Positions 53,557 to 60,735 of a DNA stretch of 64,000 nucleotides are shown here, piece after piece. Each line of letters begins with the position of its first letter. The stretch's first letter is position 1. A program made the translations under genes and the position numbers. The notes beneath the pieces were generated by a model. The model did not search any database and was not told where the DNA came from. It saw only the letters and a program-made list of their open reading frames with translations. Source of the DNA: Lysobacter_F sp035645555 (GTDB taxonomy: Bacteria; Pseudomonadota; Gammaproteobacteria; Xanthomonadales; Xanthomonadaceae); assembly GCA_035645555.1 (NCBI GenBank), contig DASQMI010000097.1:92280-156279 (forward strand), given 5' to 3'.

Positions 53557-53598
53557 CCCTCCCCCGTTCGCGGGGGAGGGCAAGGGCGGCAGCGCCCT
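53557..53598. repeat. Stable UUCG hairpin plus second small hairpin
   Basis: CCCTCCCCCG (53557-53566) pairs perfectly with 53571-53580 across a TTCG tetraloop, followed by AGGGCG/CGCCCT (53583-53588/53593-53598). This is a very stable RNA structure without a T-run, and looks like a dispersed intergenic element. It lies between the histone-like gene and the NrdJb-like gene and could attenuate or protect the transcript. Confidence 0.6.
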
Positions 53599-53641
53599 CA
53601 CCCCATTACCAAGAACACGAGCAGCACCAGGAGCAAGGCCG

Positions 53642-54394
53642 ATGGCCGTCAAGATCGACAAGAAAATCAAGGGCTACAGCGTCGTCACCCCGGAAGACCG
53701 CGCCAAAGAGCAGGCGCAGGCCGAGGCCGCCGCGCGCCCGCAGGCCGAAGCCGCCGCGCCGGTGGACAACGTCATCCAGATGCACGAGCGCATCGAGCGC
53801 CCGGAAGTGCTGGTCGGCGCCACCTACAAGATCAAGTCGCCGCTGTTCGAGCACGCGCTCTACGTCACGATCAACGACATCGTGCTCAACGCCGGCACCG
53901 AGCACGAGCTGCGCCGTCCCTTCGAGATCTTCATCAACTCGAAGAACATGGACCACTTCCAGTGGATCGTCGCGCTCACCCGCATCATGTCGGCGGTGTT
54001 CCGCAAGGGCGGCGACGTCACCTTCCTGGTGGAGGAAATGAAGGCGGTGTTCGACCCGCGCGGCGGCTACTGGAAGCCGGGCGGCGTCTACATGCCGTCG
54101 CTGGTGGCCGAGCTGGGCAGCATCGTCGAGCAGCACCTCAAGTCGATCGGCCTGATCCACGACCCGGAGATGAGCGAGGCCCAGCGCGCGCTGATCGCCG
54201 AGAAGCGCGCCGCGTTCGAATCCCGCGCAAAAAAAAACAGTGACGTCAGCGCGGCCGAGGCCATCCAGGTCACCGGCGAAGGCGCCACGTTCCCGCCCAG
54301 CGCCACCATGTGCCACAAATGCAGCACCAAGGCGGTGGTGATCATGGACGGCTGTGCGACGTGCTTGAACTGCGGTTACAGCAAGTGCGGGTGA
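53642..54394 (+). CDS. NrdJb-like subunit: TSCPD domain and Cys-rich tail of class II ribonucleotide reductase
   Basis: A 250-residue protein matching the C-terminal part of long NrdJ enzymes. After a charged N-terminus (1-45) comes the TSCPD-type domain (about 55-180: LYVTINDIVLNAGTEHELRR, FEIFINSKNMDHFQWIVALT, VYMPSLVAELGSIVEQHL). The tail has a zinc-ribbon-like set Cys224, Cys227, Cys238, Cys241, Cys244 and Cys249 (MCHKCST, DGCATCLNCGYSKCG). In full-length class II enzymes the end cysteines re-reduce the active site, so this subunit probably serves the catalytic subunit encoded upstream. The gene contains an A9 run with a slippery heptamer (54229-54237). Confidence 0.88.
   Translation: MAVKIDKKIKGYSVVTPEDRAKEQAQAEAAARPQAEAAAPVDNVIQMHERIERPEVLVGATYKIKSPLFEHALYVTINDIVLNAGTEHELRRPFEIFINSKNMDHFQWIVALTRIMSAVFRKGGDVTFLVEEMKAVFDPRGGYWKPGGVYMPSLVAELGSIVEQHLKSIGLIHDPEMSEAQRALIAEKRAAFESRAKKNSDVSAAEAIQVTGEGATFPPSATMCHKCSTKAVVIMDGCATCLNCGYSKCG
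54229..54237 (+). other. A9 homopolymer with in-frame A-AAA-AAA slippery heptamer
   Basis: Reading codons GCA AAA AAA AAC (residues 196-199 of the NrdJb-like protein), the run contains the canonical -1 slippery heptamer in the correct phase. After a -1 slip the ribosome would read AAA CAG TGA and stop, giving a 200-residue form without the cysteine-rich tail. Downstream, GTGAC (54240-54244) can pair with GTCAC (54269-54273), enclosing a GGCC-GA-GGCC hairpin. Confidence 0.6.
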
Positions 54395-54458
54395 TGCTTA
54401 CTGACGCCCGCCGCAACGGCGTTGAAAAACAACATTGACTGTCAGGGAGGGCGGCACG

Positions 54459-55202
54459 ATGTCTACTTCCGTTGCGATTAGCAGCGAGGGGCACGAGGAT
54501 GTAGAGAGGCCAAGGCGTGATTGGTTTGGCTATGTGTTCACCACGGCAATTGGTCTGTTGATATCGGCGGGTATTGCTTCGTACCAGTCGTACTCTGCCG
54601 ACAAAGAAGTAGCAGCTGCCGAACAAGAACGATCCAAGGCTGTGATCCAAAGCGCTGTCGCGATCGTAGAAGAACATGTCCTACACGGGCGGCCGGTGGA
54701 TGGTGATCGACTCGTGAGGCTGATAGAGAAGAGGCGGCGGGATGAGCGTATATCGATCCCGATTTCGGTGTCGGACGTGGTCGAGAAAGCGGAGTTCAAC
54801 ATTGCAAGCAGCCATCACCTCTCTATCGAGCGCAAAGATCAGATCAAGCCAATTTTTGATGCGTTCTATGCTGAACAACGTAGTCGCGCGTTTAAGGCCT
54901 TTCCAGCCTCAGTGAGCAATGCGGCTATTGTTAACGACATCGCCATAAGTATTCAGCGTGGTCAATCAGCCGAAGCATTAACTGGCCTCAAGCGACTTGT
55001 AGAGGCTCACTCAAGGGAGCTTGCGGAGGCTAAGAGAGAGGCGAGGCCTACGATTTTCGATGGGGTAAGACGAATGCTCTCGTCGCCACTTAATGCGGGC
55101 ATCTTTATTGTGGCCACTATCCTGTATTTTTTTGCGGCCTACCGCTTTCTGAACAGCTGGTCGTATCGGCGCTGGCGGAGACGGCATCGCTACTGGGAGT
55201 GA
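54459..55202 (+). CDS. Unknown membrane protein with two TM segments, lower GC
   Basis: A 247-residue protein of no recognised family. The ATG at 54459 has a good ribosome site (GGGAGG at 54445-54450); an in-frame ATG/GTG upstream at 54435 lacks one. One TM lies near the N-terminus (about 24-41, WFGYVFTTAIGLLISAGIAS) and one near the C-terminus (about 215-233, AGIFIVATILYFFAAYRF), bracketing a charged, mostly helical region with KREARP and EKRRRDERIS segments, and the C-terminus is strongly basic (RRWRRRHRYW). GC content and codon use (AAA, ATA, TTA, CTA) differ from all upstream genes, pointing to recent acquisition. Confidence 0.65.
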   Translation: MSTSVAISSEGHEDVERPRRDWFGYVFTTAIGLLISAGIASYQSYSADKEVAAAEQERSKAVIQSAVAIVEEHVLHGRPVDGDRLVRLIEKRRRDERISIPISVSDVVEKAEFNIASSHHLSIERKDQIKPIFDAFYAEQRSRAFKAFPASVSNAAIVNDIAISIQRGQSAEALTGLKRLVEAHSRELAEAKREARPTIFDGVRRMLSSPLNAGIFIVATILYFFAAYRFLNSWSYRRWRRRHRYWE

Positions 55203-55217
55203 CGGACGCCGGCCAGC

Positions 55218-55315
55218 GTAGCCCGGGTAAGCGAAGCGCACCCGGGCTTTCGGGCGGATAGGCTGGCGCGACCCGGGGGCGGGCTTTGCCCTTGCCCTGG
55301 CTACGCGAAACACAC
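55218..55315. repeat. TAGCCCGGGT-type intergenic repeat, full copy
   Basis: The element begins CGTAGCCCGGGTAAGCGAAG and ends with the inverted form GCCCTTGCCCTGGCTACG, giving a long imperfect palindrome of about 98 bp with an internal GCGCACCCGGGC. Related copies occur at 56117, 56546 and 56680. Such elements are widespread dispersed repeats in proteobacteria. It separates the two-TM protein gene from the lipoprotein gene. Confidence 0.85.
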
Positions 55316-55335
55316 GTAAAGGGAGATGCACAGGG

Positions 55336-56073
55336 ATGATGCGCTATCGACGTAATCGCGTTCCGGACGGCATGGTGAAAAACGCACGAAGCAATTTACA
55401 CGCCGCTTTAGTGCTGGGCGTTGCCTTTGCTCTCGCCTCTTGCGGTGGGGGAAACCCATCAACACCGGCGCCAGCATCGACGGGCGCTGAGTCTCTCATC
55501 GAGCACGCAACTGTGCTGAAGGTGGATACATCGCGACAGGACACTCACATCGATGTTCGCCTTAAGACCGCGCTAAGCGAGGCTGAACTGGAGCAGCTAG
55601 CCCGGCAACTGCACAAGCGCGAGGGGGTGTCGACGAAGCACGCTCTCATAGGGTTCTATCTGCCCGAGCATGCGTTGGATCAAGGGGCTTGGGCAGTCGC
55701 GCAGATTGGGCCGGAGGGGACAAAGATCCAGCTCTTTGGCGCCACCGCCGAGCAATTGGCGAAAAGCCAACCGCCAAGGGTGACAGATGGCGAGCTCTTG
55801 GGTACCTGGCGAGATACCAACCCGATGTTTGCGGGGTGGGTGCAGCTGGTGAAGCGCCCCTCGGGGGTCACGATCGAGCGCACTCTTGCTGTTGGCGGCG
55901 ATAAGCCCGGGCCGCATATGGTGGATCCGCTTCAGCCTCACAAAAACGACTCTCGGCGATTCGATGACGTCGAAGGCGAGAACGGCGAGTACTACGTTCT
56001 TACCGACGATGGCGCCCTCGAGCACCATGCGCCCGATCATTTGATCGCCCGGCATGAGCGGGTAACCGAATAA
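55336..56073 (+). CDS. Lipoprotein of unknown function, lower GC
   Basis: A 245-residue lipoprotein. With the ATG at 55336 (AAAGGGAG about 9 nt upstream) the lipobox LASC gives Cys36; an ATG at 55372 would give a more usual signal length of 23 residues. After a short Gly/Pro/Ala linker the body has an alternating pattern (VDTSRQDTHIDVRLKTALSE, AELEQLARQLHKREGV) suggesting an alpha/beta fold; the C-terminus is Asp/His-rich. No family recognised. GC is lower than in the core genes and it is framed by TAGCCCGGGT-type repeats, so it may belong to a small acquired cassette. Confidence 0.65.
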   Translation: MMRYRRNRVPDGMVKNARSNLHAALVLGVAFALASCGGGNPSTPAPASTGAESLIEHATVLKVDTSRQDTHIDVRLKTALSEAELEQLARQLHKREGVSTKHALIGFYLPEHALDQGAWAVAQIGPEGTKIQLFGATAEQLAKSQPPRVTDGELLGTWRDTNPMFAGWVQLVKRPSGVTIERTLAVGGDKPGPHMVDPLQPHKNDSRRFDDVEGENGEYYVLTDDGALEHHAPDHLIARHERVTE

Positions 56074-56116
56074 TCAAGGTCGTGCGGCGGGTCATGACCC
56101 GCCTCCGGGCAGCCAG

Positions 56117-56147
56117 CGTAGCCCGGGTAAGCGAAGCACCGGGGCTT
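56117..56147. repeat. TAGCCCGGGT-type repeat, short copy
   Basis: CGTAGCCCGGGTAAGCGAAG is followed by CACCGGGGCTT, a shortened copy of the element at 55218. The rest of the 180-bp gap (56074-56253) shows no gene and no clear promoter. Confidence 0.8.
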
Positions 56148-56253
56148 GGAGCAGTACTCTGACGAGCCCGTTACGACGAGAGCGCTTTGGTAAGCGGGCG
56201 ACTCTCCGCAAGCAGGAATGGCGAACCTATGTTGAAGGTCCTAGGTGTCGGTC

Positions 56254-56550
56254 ATGAGCGGCGCGGCTATTGAAGGGGTCTTTTACGAGAAGGGCTGGGG
56301 CGTCTACTTCGACGTCCGGCACGAAGGCCAGCTCCATCGATTTTCGATCAGCAAAGAGACACTGGGCACTCTTGGTCTGAGTCATAGGACGAAGCCCGCG
56401 TTTCCTGATGTGTTCGATGCCAACGCTGCAATCCTGCTAAAGGTTGCCGACGTCCTGGTTCGCACAAATCGGCTTGAGCGTAGGATCGGCGCGGGAGCTA
56501 CCGAGATCCTCCCGGCGCACATCGCCGAAATCATGCGTCAATCCACGTAG
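56254..56550 (+). CDS. Small unknown protein
   Basis: A 98-residue protein starting at the ATG at 56254 (a GTG at 56245 is an alternative). The sequence AAIEGVFYEKGWGVYFDVRH followed by GQLHRFSISKETLGTLGLSH suggests a beta-rich N-terminal half, then a helical half ending AHIAEIMRQST. It is faintly reminiscent of small DUF1488-like proteins but I would not assign it. GC is a little below the core average. It is bounded on both sides by TAGCCCGGGT-type repeats, the downstream one overlapping its stop. Confidence 0.5.
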   Translation: MSGAAIEGVFYEKGWGVYFDVRHEGQLHRFSISKETLGTLGLSHRTKPAFPDVFDANAAILLKVADVLVRTNRLERRIGAGATEILPAHIAEIMRQST

Positions 56551-56714
56551 CCCGGTAAGCGAAGCGCACCCGGGGCTTTGAACGGGTAGGCGGACGTGGC
56601 CCCGGGTGCGGGCTTCGCCCTTACCGGGGCTACGACAACGCGCAGCGACGGCGTGCGTGCCCGTACTTCTGCCGCGCAGCCCCGGGTGCGGGCTGCGCCC
56701 TTACCCGGGCTACG
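56546..56714. repeat. TAGCCCGG-type repeats with an 80-bp tandem duplication
   Basis: A full copy (56546-56634: CGTAGCCCGGTAAGCGAAGC to TTACCGGGGCTACG) is followed by a half copy (56680-56714: CCCGGGTGCGGGCTGCG to CCGGGCTACG). The segment after each copy is also repeated (TACGACAACGCGCAGCGACG near 56631 and a close match near 56711), so an approximately 80-bp unit has been duplicated. The stretch 56551-56769 has no gene. Confidence 0.85.
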
Positions 56715-56769
56715 ACAACTGCGCAGCGACAGCGTGCGTGCCCACACGCTGCCGTGCCAGCCGGTAGAG

Positions 56770-57702
56770 CTAGTCGCGGAGCACATGCTCCCAGTACGGC
56801 GTATCGCCGAACTGCGCACGCAGGAAGTCGATGAAGGCGCCGGTCTTGCGCGGCTGGTGGACGCGTGCGGTGGTCATCGCATAGATGCCATGGCTGGGGA
56901 TCTCCCATTCCGGCAGAAGCGCGACCACTTCCCGCTGCCGCAGGGCTTCGGCCGCGGCGAACAGCGGCATCCGCGCGACACCGGCCCCACAGCGCACCAT
57001 GTTCAACATCGCCAGGCTGCTGTTGACGCGCACGCGACCGGCCACGGGGACGCGCTCGACCGTGTCGCCCTTGGTGAAGTCCCACTGATCGCCGGTGCTC
57101 GACAGCGAATACAGCACGCACGGGTGCTCGCTCAGGTCGGCGGGGCGGCGGATCGGAGCGGCGGTCGCGAGATAGGCGGGGCTTGCGACCACCACGTTGC
57201 GGTTGCGGCCGATGAGCGATGCCGACAACGACGAATCCTGCAATTGCCCGATGCGGATGGCGACGTCGAATGCGCCGCCGATGAGGTCGACGACGCGATC
57301 GTCGAGCACCAGGTCGACCTGCACCTCGGGGAACGCCTCGCAGAACGCGTGGATCTTCGGCGCGAGGTGGACGATGCCGAACGACATCGGCGCGTTGATC
57401 CGCAACGTGCCGCGCGGCGCGGCGCGAAGCGAGGTGGCGGCGTCTTCGGCTTCCTGCAGTGCCGACCACGCCGCCATCGCATGCGGAAGCGCGGCACTTC
57501 CGGATTCGGTCAGCGACAGCCGCCGCGTGGTGCGGTGGAACAGCTTGACGCCCAGGCGCCGTTCCAGGCGCGCGACCGCCGCGCTCACCATCGTCTTGGA
57601 GACGCCCAGCCTCCGCGCGGCCGCGGAGAAGCCGAGCGAATCGGCGACAGCCGCGAACACGACCATGTCGTCGAGGCCGGCCGCCAGGCGTCTATTGTCC
57701 AT
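56770..57702 (-). CDS. LysR family transcriptional regulator
   Basis: A 310-residue regulator. The start at 57702 (MDNRRLAAGLDDMVVFAAVA) is chosen because the LysR domain begins there. The winged helix-turn-helix (about 12-70) includes SLGFSAAARRLGVSKTMVSA and LERRLGVKLFHRTTRRLSLT; the effector-binding domain covers about 95-300. The pattern of the helix and the phrase SGSAALPHAMAAWSALQEAE resemble LysR proteins often annotated as regulating oxidative or aromatic-compound genes, but the ligand is unknown. It is divergent from the secreted cyclase-family gene, its likely target. Confidence 0.93.
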   Translation of the reverse strand: MDNRRLAAGLDDMVVFAAVADSLGFSAAARRLGVSKTMVSAAVARLERRLGVKLFHRTTRRLSLTESGSAALPHAMAAWSALQEAEDAATSLRAAPRGTLRINAPMSFGIVHLAPKIHAFCEAFPEVQVDLVLDDRVVDLIGGAFDVAIRIGQLQDSSLSASLIGRNRNVVVASPAYLATAAPIRRPADLSEHPCVLYSLSSTGDQWDFTKGDTVERVPVAGRVRVNSSLAMLNMVRCGAGVARMPLFAAAEALRQREVVALLPEWEIPSHGIYAMTTARVHQPRKTGAFIDFLRAQFGDTPYWEHVLRD

Positions 57703-58043
57703 AACGGCAAACAATATTTCCGCGTTGGGCCGGATTATCAAACAGTCCGGGCTGCCCTAGCGTTCCGTCTGTCAGTCGGAGGCTTGGTATGTCGTCAGTC
57801 CCGAGCAAGCGGATCTGCCCTTCCGGGGCCCGCCGGGTTGCTCTGGACCGGGCCGGCGCGGCGGCGGTGCTGATCGCCTTCGCCCACGGCCAAAGCCTTG
57901 CGCTGACGCGCAGCCCTCCGTGCCCCCGGTGCTGTCCCGTGCCTTCGCTCCATGCGGCGCACGGCGGCGGATGACGGATGCCGACGCTTCTGGACCCCGG
58001 CGCCGGATCCGGCGCCTCCACCCAACGCCAACGAGAAACCGCC
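57703..58043. promoter_or_regulatory. Divergent intergenic region between LysR and cyclase genes
   Basis: This 341-bp gap has no convincing gene. The part nearest the LysR start (57703-57750) is the most AT-rich, with CAAACAATATTTCCG and GGATTATCAAACAGTCC, where a LysR operator and the regulator's own promoter would be expected. The rest is GC-rich with small spurious open frames that lack ribosome sites and family likeness. Confidence 0.35.
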
Positions 58044-59045
58044 ATGAAACTCAGCCTCAAAGCCGGCCTGGCTTCCACCGTGCTCGCTGCCGTCCTGTTC
58101 CCGCTGTCGGGTAACGCGGCCCCCGAAGTGGGCGTGAGCCCGTGGGGCAAGGACGACCAGATCGGCACCCTCAACATGATGACCGACGAATCGCGCGCGG
58201 CCGTTCTACTGCGCATCGCCGGCGGACGCGTGTACGACCTCGGCACCGAGTACCACAAGGACATGCCCAGCTGGTCGCTGCTCGGCGACCCGACCTACCA
58301 GATCTGGATGACCCACACCCCGCAGGGGACGGTGGTCGACGACGTGCTCGGCTTGGGCAAGGCGATGCACCAGAAGGTGTCCTACTCCGGCGATGCGGTG
58401 CTGATGTACACCCACACCGGCACGCACATCGACTCGCTCTCGCACTTCGGCCTGAACGGTCGCATCTGGAACGGCTTCCACCATGCCGAACACCAGGGCG
58501 ACGTGGGCTGGAAGAAGGGCGGAGCGGAACAGATTCCGCCGATCGTGGCGCGCGGCGTGCTGATCGACGTGGCCGCCAGCAAGGGCGTCGACGTGCTGCC
58601 CGACAGTTACCTGATCACGGCGCGCGATCTCCAGGACGCCCTCCGCAAGCAGGGGCTGTCCTTGCAGCCAGGCGACGCCGTGTTCATCCGCACCGGACGC
58701 ATGCGGATGATCGGCGACCCGGACGCCTACATGCGCAACGAGCCGGGGATCGGGCTTGAAGCCGCGCGCTGGCTCGCCGAAGAGAGCAGGGTGATGCTGG
58801 TCGGCAGCGACAACCTCAGCATCGAGGTGTTCCCCGTCGAGACGGCCGACAACTGGGTGCCGGTCCACACCTACCTCGAAGCGGAGCGCGGCGTGGCGAT
58901 GATGGAAGCCGTGGACCTCGAGGCGTTGTCGCGCGACCGCGTCTACGAATTCGCCTTCATCGGGGCCAGCCTGAAGCTTCGCGGCGCATCCGGTGCGCCG
59001 ATGCGCCCGATCGCGCTCCCGCTTCGACCGGCCCGGAAGCGCTGA
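58044..59045 (+). CDS. Secreted cyclase-family hydrolase (kynurenine formamidase-like fold)
   Basis: A 333-residue protein of PF04199. The start at 58044 opens a signal peptide (1-25, ending SGNAAPE). Metal-binding residues lie in HTGTHIDSLSHFG (His124, His128, Asp130), the family hallmark; DWVGKDDQIGTLN-like N-terminal segment SPWGKDDQIGTLNMM is typical of the subgroup. Relatives hydrolyse formyl-kynurenine, isatin or cyclic amides; which one applies is unknown. It is probably controlled by the divergent LysR protein. Export is somewhat unusual for this fold but seen in other proteobacteria. Confidence 0.9.
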   Translation: MKLSLKAGLASTVLAAVLFPLSGNAAPEVGVSPWGKDDQIGTLNMMTDESRAAVLLRIAGGRVYDLGTEYHKDMPSWSLLGDPTYQIWMTHTPQGTVVDDVLGLGKAMHQKVSYSGDAVLMYTHTGTHIDSLSHFGLNGRIWNGFHHAEHQGDVGWKKGGAEQIPPIVARGVLIDVAASKGVDVLPDSYLITARDLQDALRKQGLSLQPGDAVFIRTGRMRMIGDPDAYMRNEPGIGLEAARWLAEESRVMLVGSDNLSIEVFPVETADNWVPVHTYLEAERGVAMMEAVDLEALSRDRVYEFAFIGASLKLRGASGAPMRPIALPLRPARKR

Positions 59046-59055
59046 CCGTCCGGCA

Positions 59056-59083
59056 GGCGCGAGGCGGGCCCCGCCTTCGCGCC
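59056..59083 (+). terminator. Imperfect hairpin after the cyclase gene
   Basis: GGCGCGAGGCGGG (59056-59068) pairs with CCCGCCTTCGCGCC (59070-59083) with one bulge. No T-run follows, so it is a weak terminator candidate. Confidence 0.35.
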
Positions 59084-59134
59084 GCCGCCGCCGCTGATCG
59101 GCGACACTGTCGCCCCCACGTCGCCGGTCCTCGT

Positions 59135-59545
59135 ATGTCCCGCCACTCCAAGATCAAGCGCCAGGCACGCCTCAAGCGCGAGGGCGGCCGCCCGATCCGT
59201 CGGCTCGGTGCGCCGCTGCAGCCGCACGCCAAGCTGGTGGACGACGCGGGCCATGTGGTTGGCGGCGGTGGACTGCGCGACCGCGAGTGGCAGCTGCTGC
59301 TCGGCGGGCGGGTGGTGACCGCGACCGAAAGCCCGGCGTTGCTGCTGGCGATGCTGCGGCACACCCAGGCGGTGCTGCGCGACGAGCGCGCGCTGAAGCT
59401 GGAAGTCTCGCCCGAGCTGCTGAACGCGGCGACCGCCGAAGCGGAGGCGCACGGTCACACGCTGGAGGCGCATCTGGCGCTGCTCGAACAGGAACGCGCC
59501 GAGCGGGATAGCGACGCCAGCGATCCGGCGTCGCTGCGCCACTGA
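59135..59545 (+). CDS. Unknown soluble protein
   Basis: A 136-residue protein. The N-terminus is strongly basic (MSRHSKIKRQARLKREGGRP), the middle has a short beta-like segment (LLLGGRVVTATESPALLLAM), and the C-terminal half is helical with Glu/Ala-rich character (AEAEAHGHTLEAHLALLEQE). No signal peptide or TM. I do not recognise a family; I recall similar short hypotheticals in Xanthomonadaceae. The basic N-terminus could bind nucleic acid, but this is only a guess. It is followed 39 bp later by a zinc-ribbon gene. Confidence 0.65.
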   Translation: MSRHSKIKRQARLKREGGRPIRRLGAPLQPHAKLVDDAGHVVGGGGLRDREWQLLLGGRVVTATESPALLLAMLRHTQAVLRDERALKLEVSPELLNAATAEAEAHGHTLEAHLALLEQERAERDSDASDPASLRH

Positions 59546-59584
59546 GCGCGCCACGCTCGCCGTGCCAGTTCGACCGCTGATCGC

Positions 59585-59920
59585 ATGCTGCTGATTCCGA
59601 TCGGTCGTGCCGGCAGGCAACTGACGTTCGATGCCGGCGAGCCGCACCACTGCGCAACGTGCGGCGAAGCGCGCGACTTCCAGCTGCGGCTGCTTTACGA
59701 ATGGGGCTCGCTGTTCTACCTGCCGGTCTGCGTCACCGAGCGCCGGTACCAGCTGGTGTGCCCGGTGTGCCAGCACGGCTGGGTCGTCGAGCGGCGATCC
59801 GCGGAGGCGGTGCTGGGTGGCGATCCGATTCCGTGGCGGCACCGCAACGGCTGGATGATCCTCACGGCCATCGCGCTCGTGATCGGCACGGCGATCGCGC
59901 GCCGGCAGGGGTGGCTGTGA
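59585..59920 (+). CDS. Zinc-ribbon membrane protein
   Basis: A 111-residue protein with two CxxC knuckles, Cys23/Cys26 (HHCATCGEA) and Cys59/Cys62 (LVCPVCQHGW), separated by a hydrophobic beta region (RLLYEWGSLFYLPV). This layout matches small zinc-ribbon proteins. A single TM ends the protein (about 91-106, MILTAIALVIGTAIARR). The zinc ribbon would be cytoplasmic or luminal depending on orientation. Function unknown. Confidence 0.75.
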   Translation: MLLIPIGRAGRQLTFDAGEPHHCATCGEARDFQLRLLYEWGSLFYLPVCVTERRYQLVCPVCQHGWVVERRSAEAVLGGDPIPWRHRNGWMILTAIALVIGTAIARRQGWL

Positions 59921-60018
59921 GCCGAGCGCGCGGTGACGTCGCGTGGGCGGAGCGGAGTACGATTCCGCCGCGGGCCCGATACGTCGAGGGCAGGGCCACG
60001 GGCCATTGCGGAGGTGTC

Positions 60019-60702
60019 ATGGACGGCAATTCCCCAGCGCAGTTCTCTTACGCCGAGCTCGAGCGGCGCATTCGGGCGATGCCTGAGGGGCCAGCGGCTG
60101 AGTACGCACCGTCAGCCCTCGTGACGCCGTTCGCGATGGTGGGCGCCGCAGGGCTGCTGCTTGGTCTGCTGCCGTCCCTGCTGATCGAGTTCATCGCACC
60201 GCGCGAGTGGATGGTTTGGGTTCCACGGGCCGGTGGCGTGTTGGCGCTGGTCGGCTTCGGCCCCGGCATGGTTCGCGGTTTGCGGCTGATCGTTCGCGGC
60301 CTGCGGCGGTGGCGTCCGGAGATGATCGAGCAGCTGGATTACGACTTCGCGCAGTTTCGCGCGTTGATCGGCGAGCTGGCCGAACTGCCGGAACGCGAGC
60401 TTCGCGAGCGGCATGCATTCCTGCAGACCGCGCAGCAGCGGCTCACGGCGAAACAGGGCTTCCTGGTGGGCAGCGTGGAGAAGATCGGCATCCTGCCGGT
60501 CCTGCTGTCGGTGTTCCTGTACCTGCGCAACACCGACGATCTCACCGCGATGCCGTTCTGGCAGGCGGCGCTGGCATCCGGCCTTCTCATCCTCTGGTTG
60601 CTCGCCACCACGGTGTCGCTGATGCGCCTGCGGATGCAGCTGTTCGAGCTGGTGCTCGATGAGGCGATCAGGCAGCAGGCTGCGCGCGCTCCGGTACGCT
60701 AG
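60019..60702 (+). CDS. Unknown inner-membrane protein
   Basis: A 227-residue protein starting at the ATG at 60019 with ribosome site GCGGAGGTG. Two TMs near the N-terminus (about 36-57 and 69-88) and two near the C-terminus (about 155-170 and 178-200) frame a charged helical region (EQLDYDFAQFRALIGELAEL, RELRERHAFLQTAQQRL). This four-helix layout with a cytoplasmic coiled region is common among unclassified membrane proteins. It lies 33 bp upstream of a DMT transporter gene. Confidence 0.7.
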   Translation: MDGNSPAQFSYAELERRIRAMPEGPAAEYAPSALVTPFAMVGAAGLLLGLLPSLLIEFIAPREWMVWVPRAGGVLALVGFGPGMVRGLRLIVRGLRRWRPEMIEQLDYDFAQFRALIGELAELPERELRERHAFLQTAQQRLTAKQGFLVGSVEKIGILPVLLSVFLYLRNTDDLTAMPFWQAALASGLLILWLLATTVSLMRLRMQLFELVLDEAIRQQAARAPVR

Positions 60703-60735
60703 CGGCTCCCCGCGCATCCCGACAAAGGTACGACG

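Noticed and set aside
57789..57974. Possible 61-residue gene in the LysR-cyclase gap
   Set aside because: No ribosome binding site, Pro/Ala/Arg-rich with irregular cysteines, no family likeness; it lies in an expected regulatory region.
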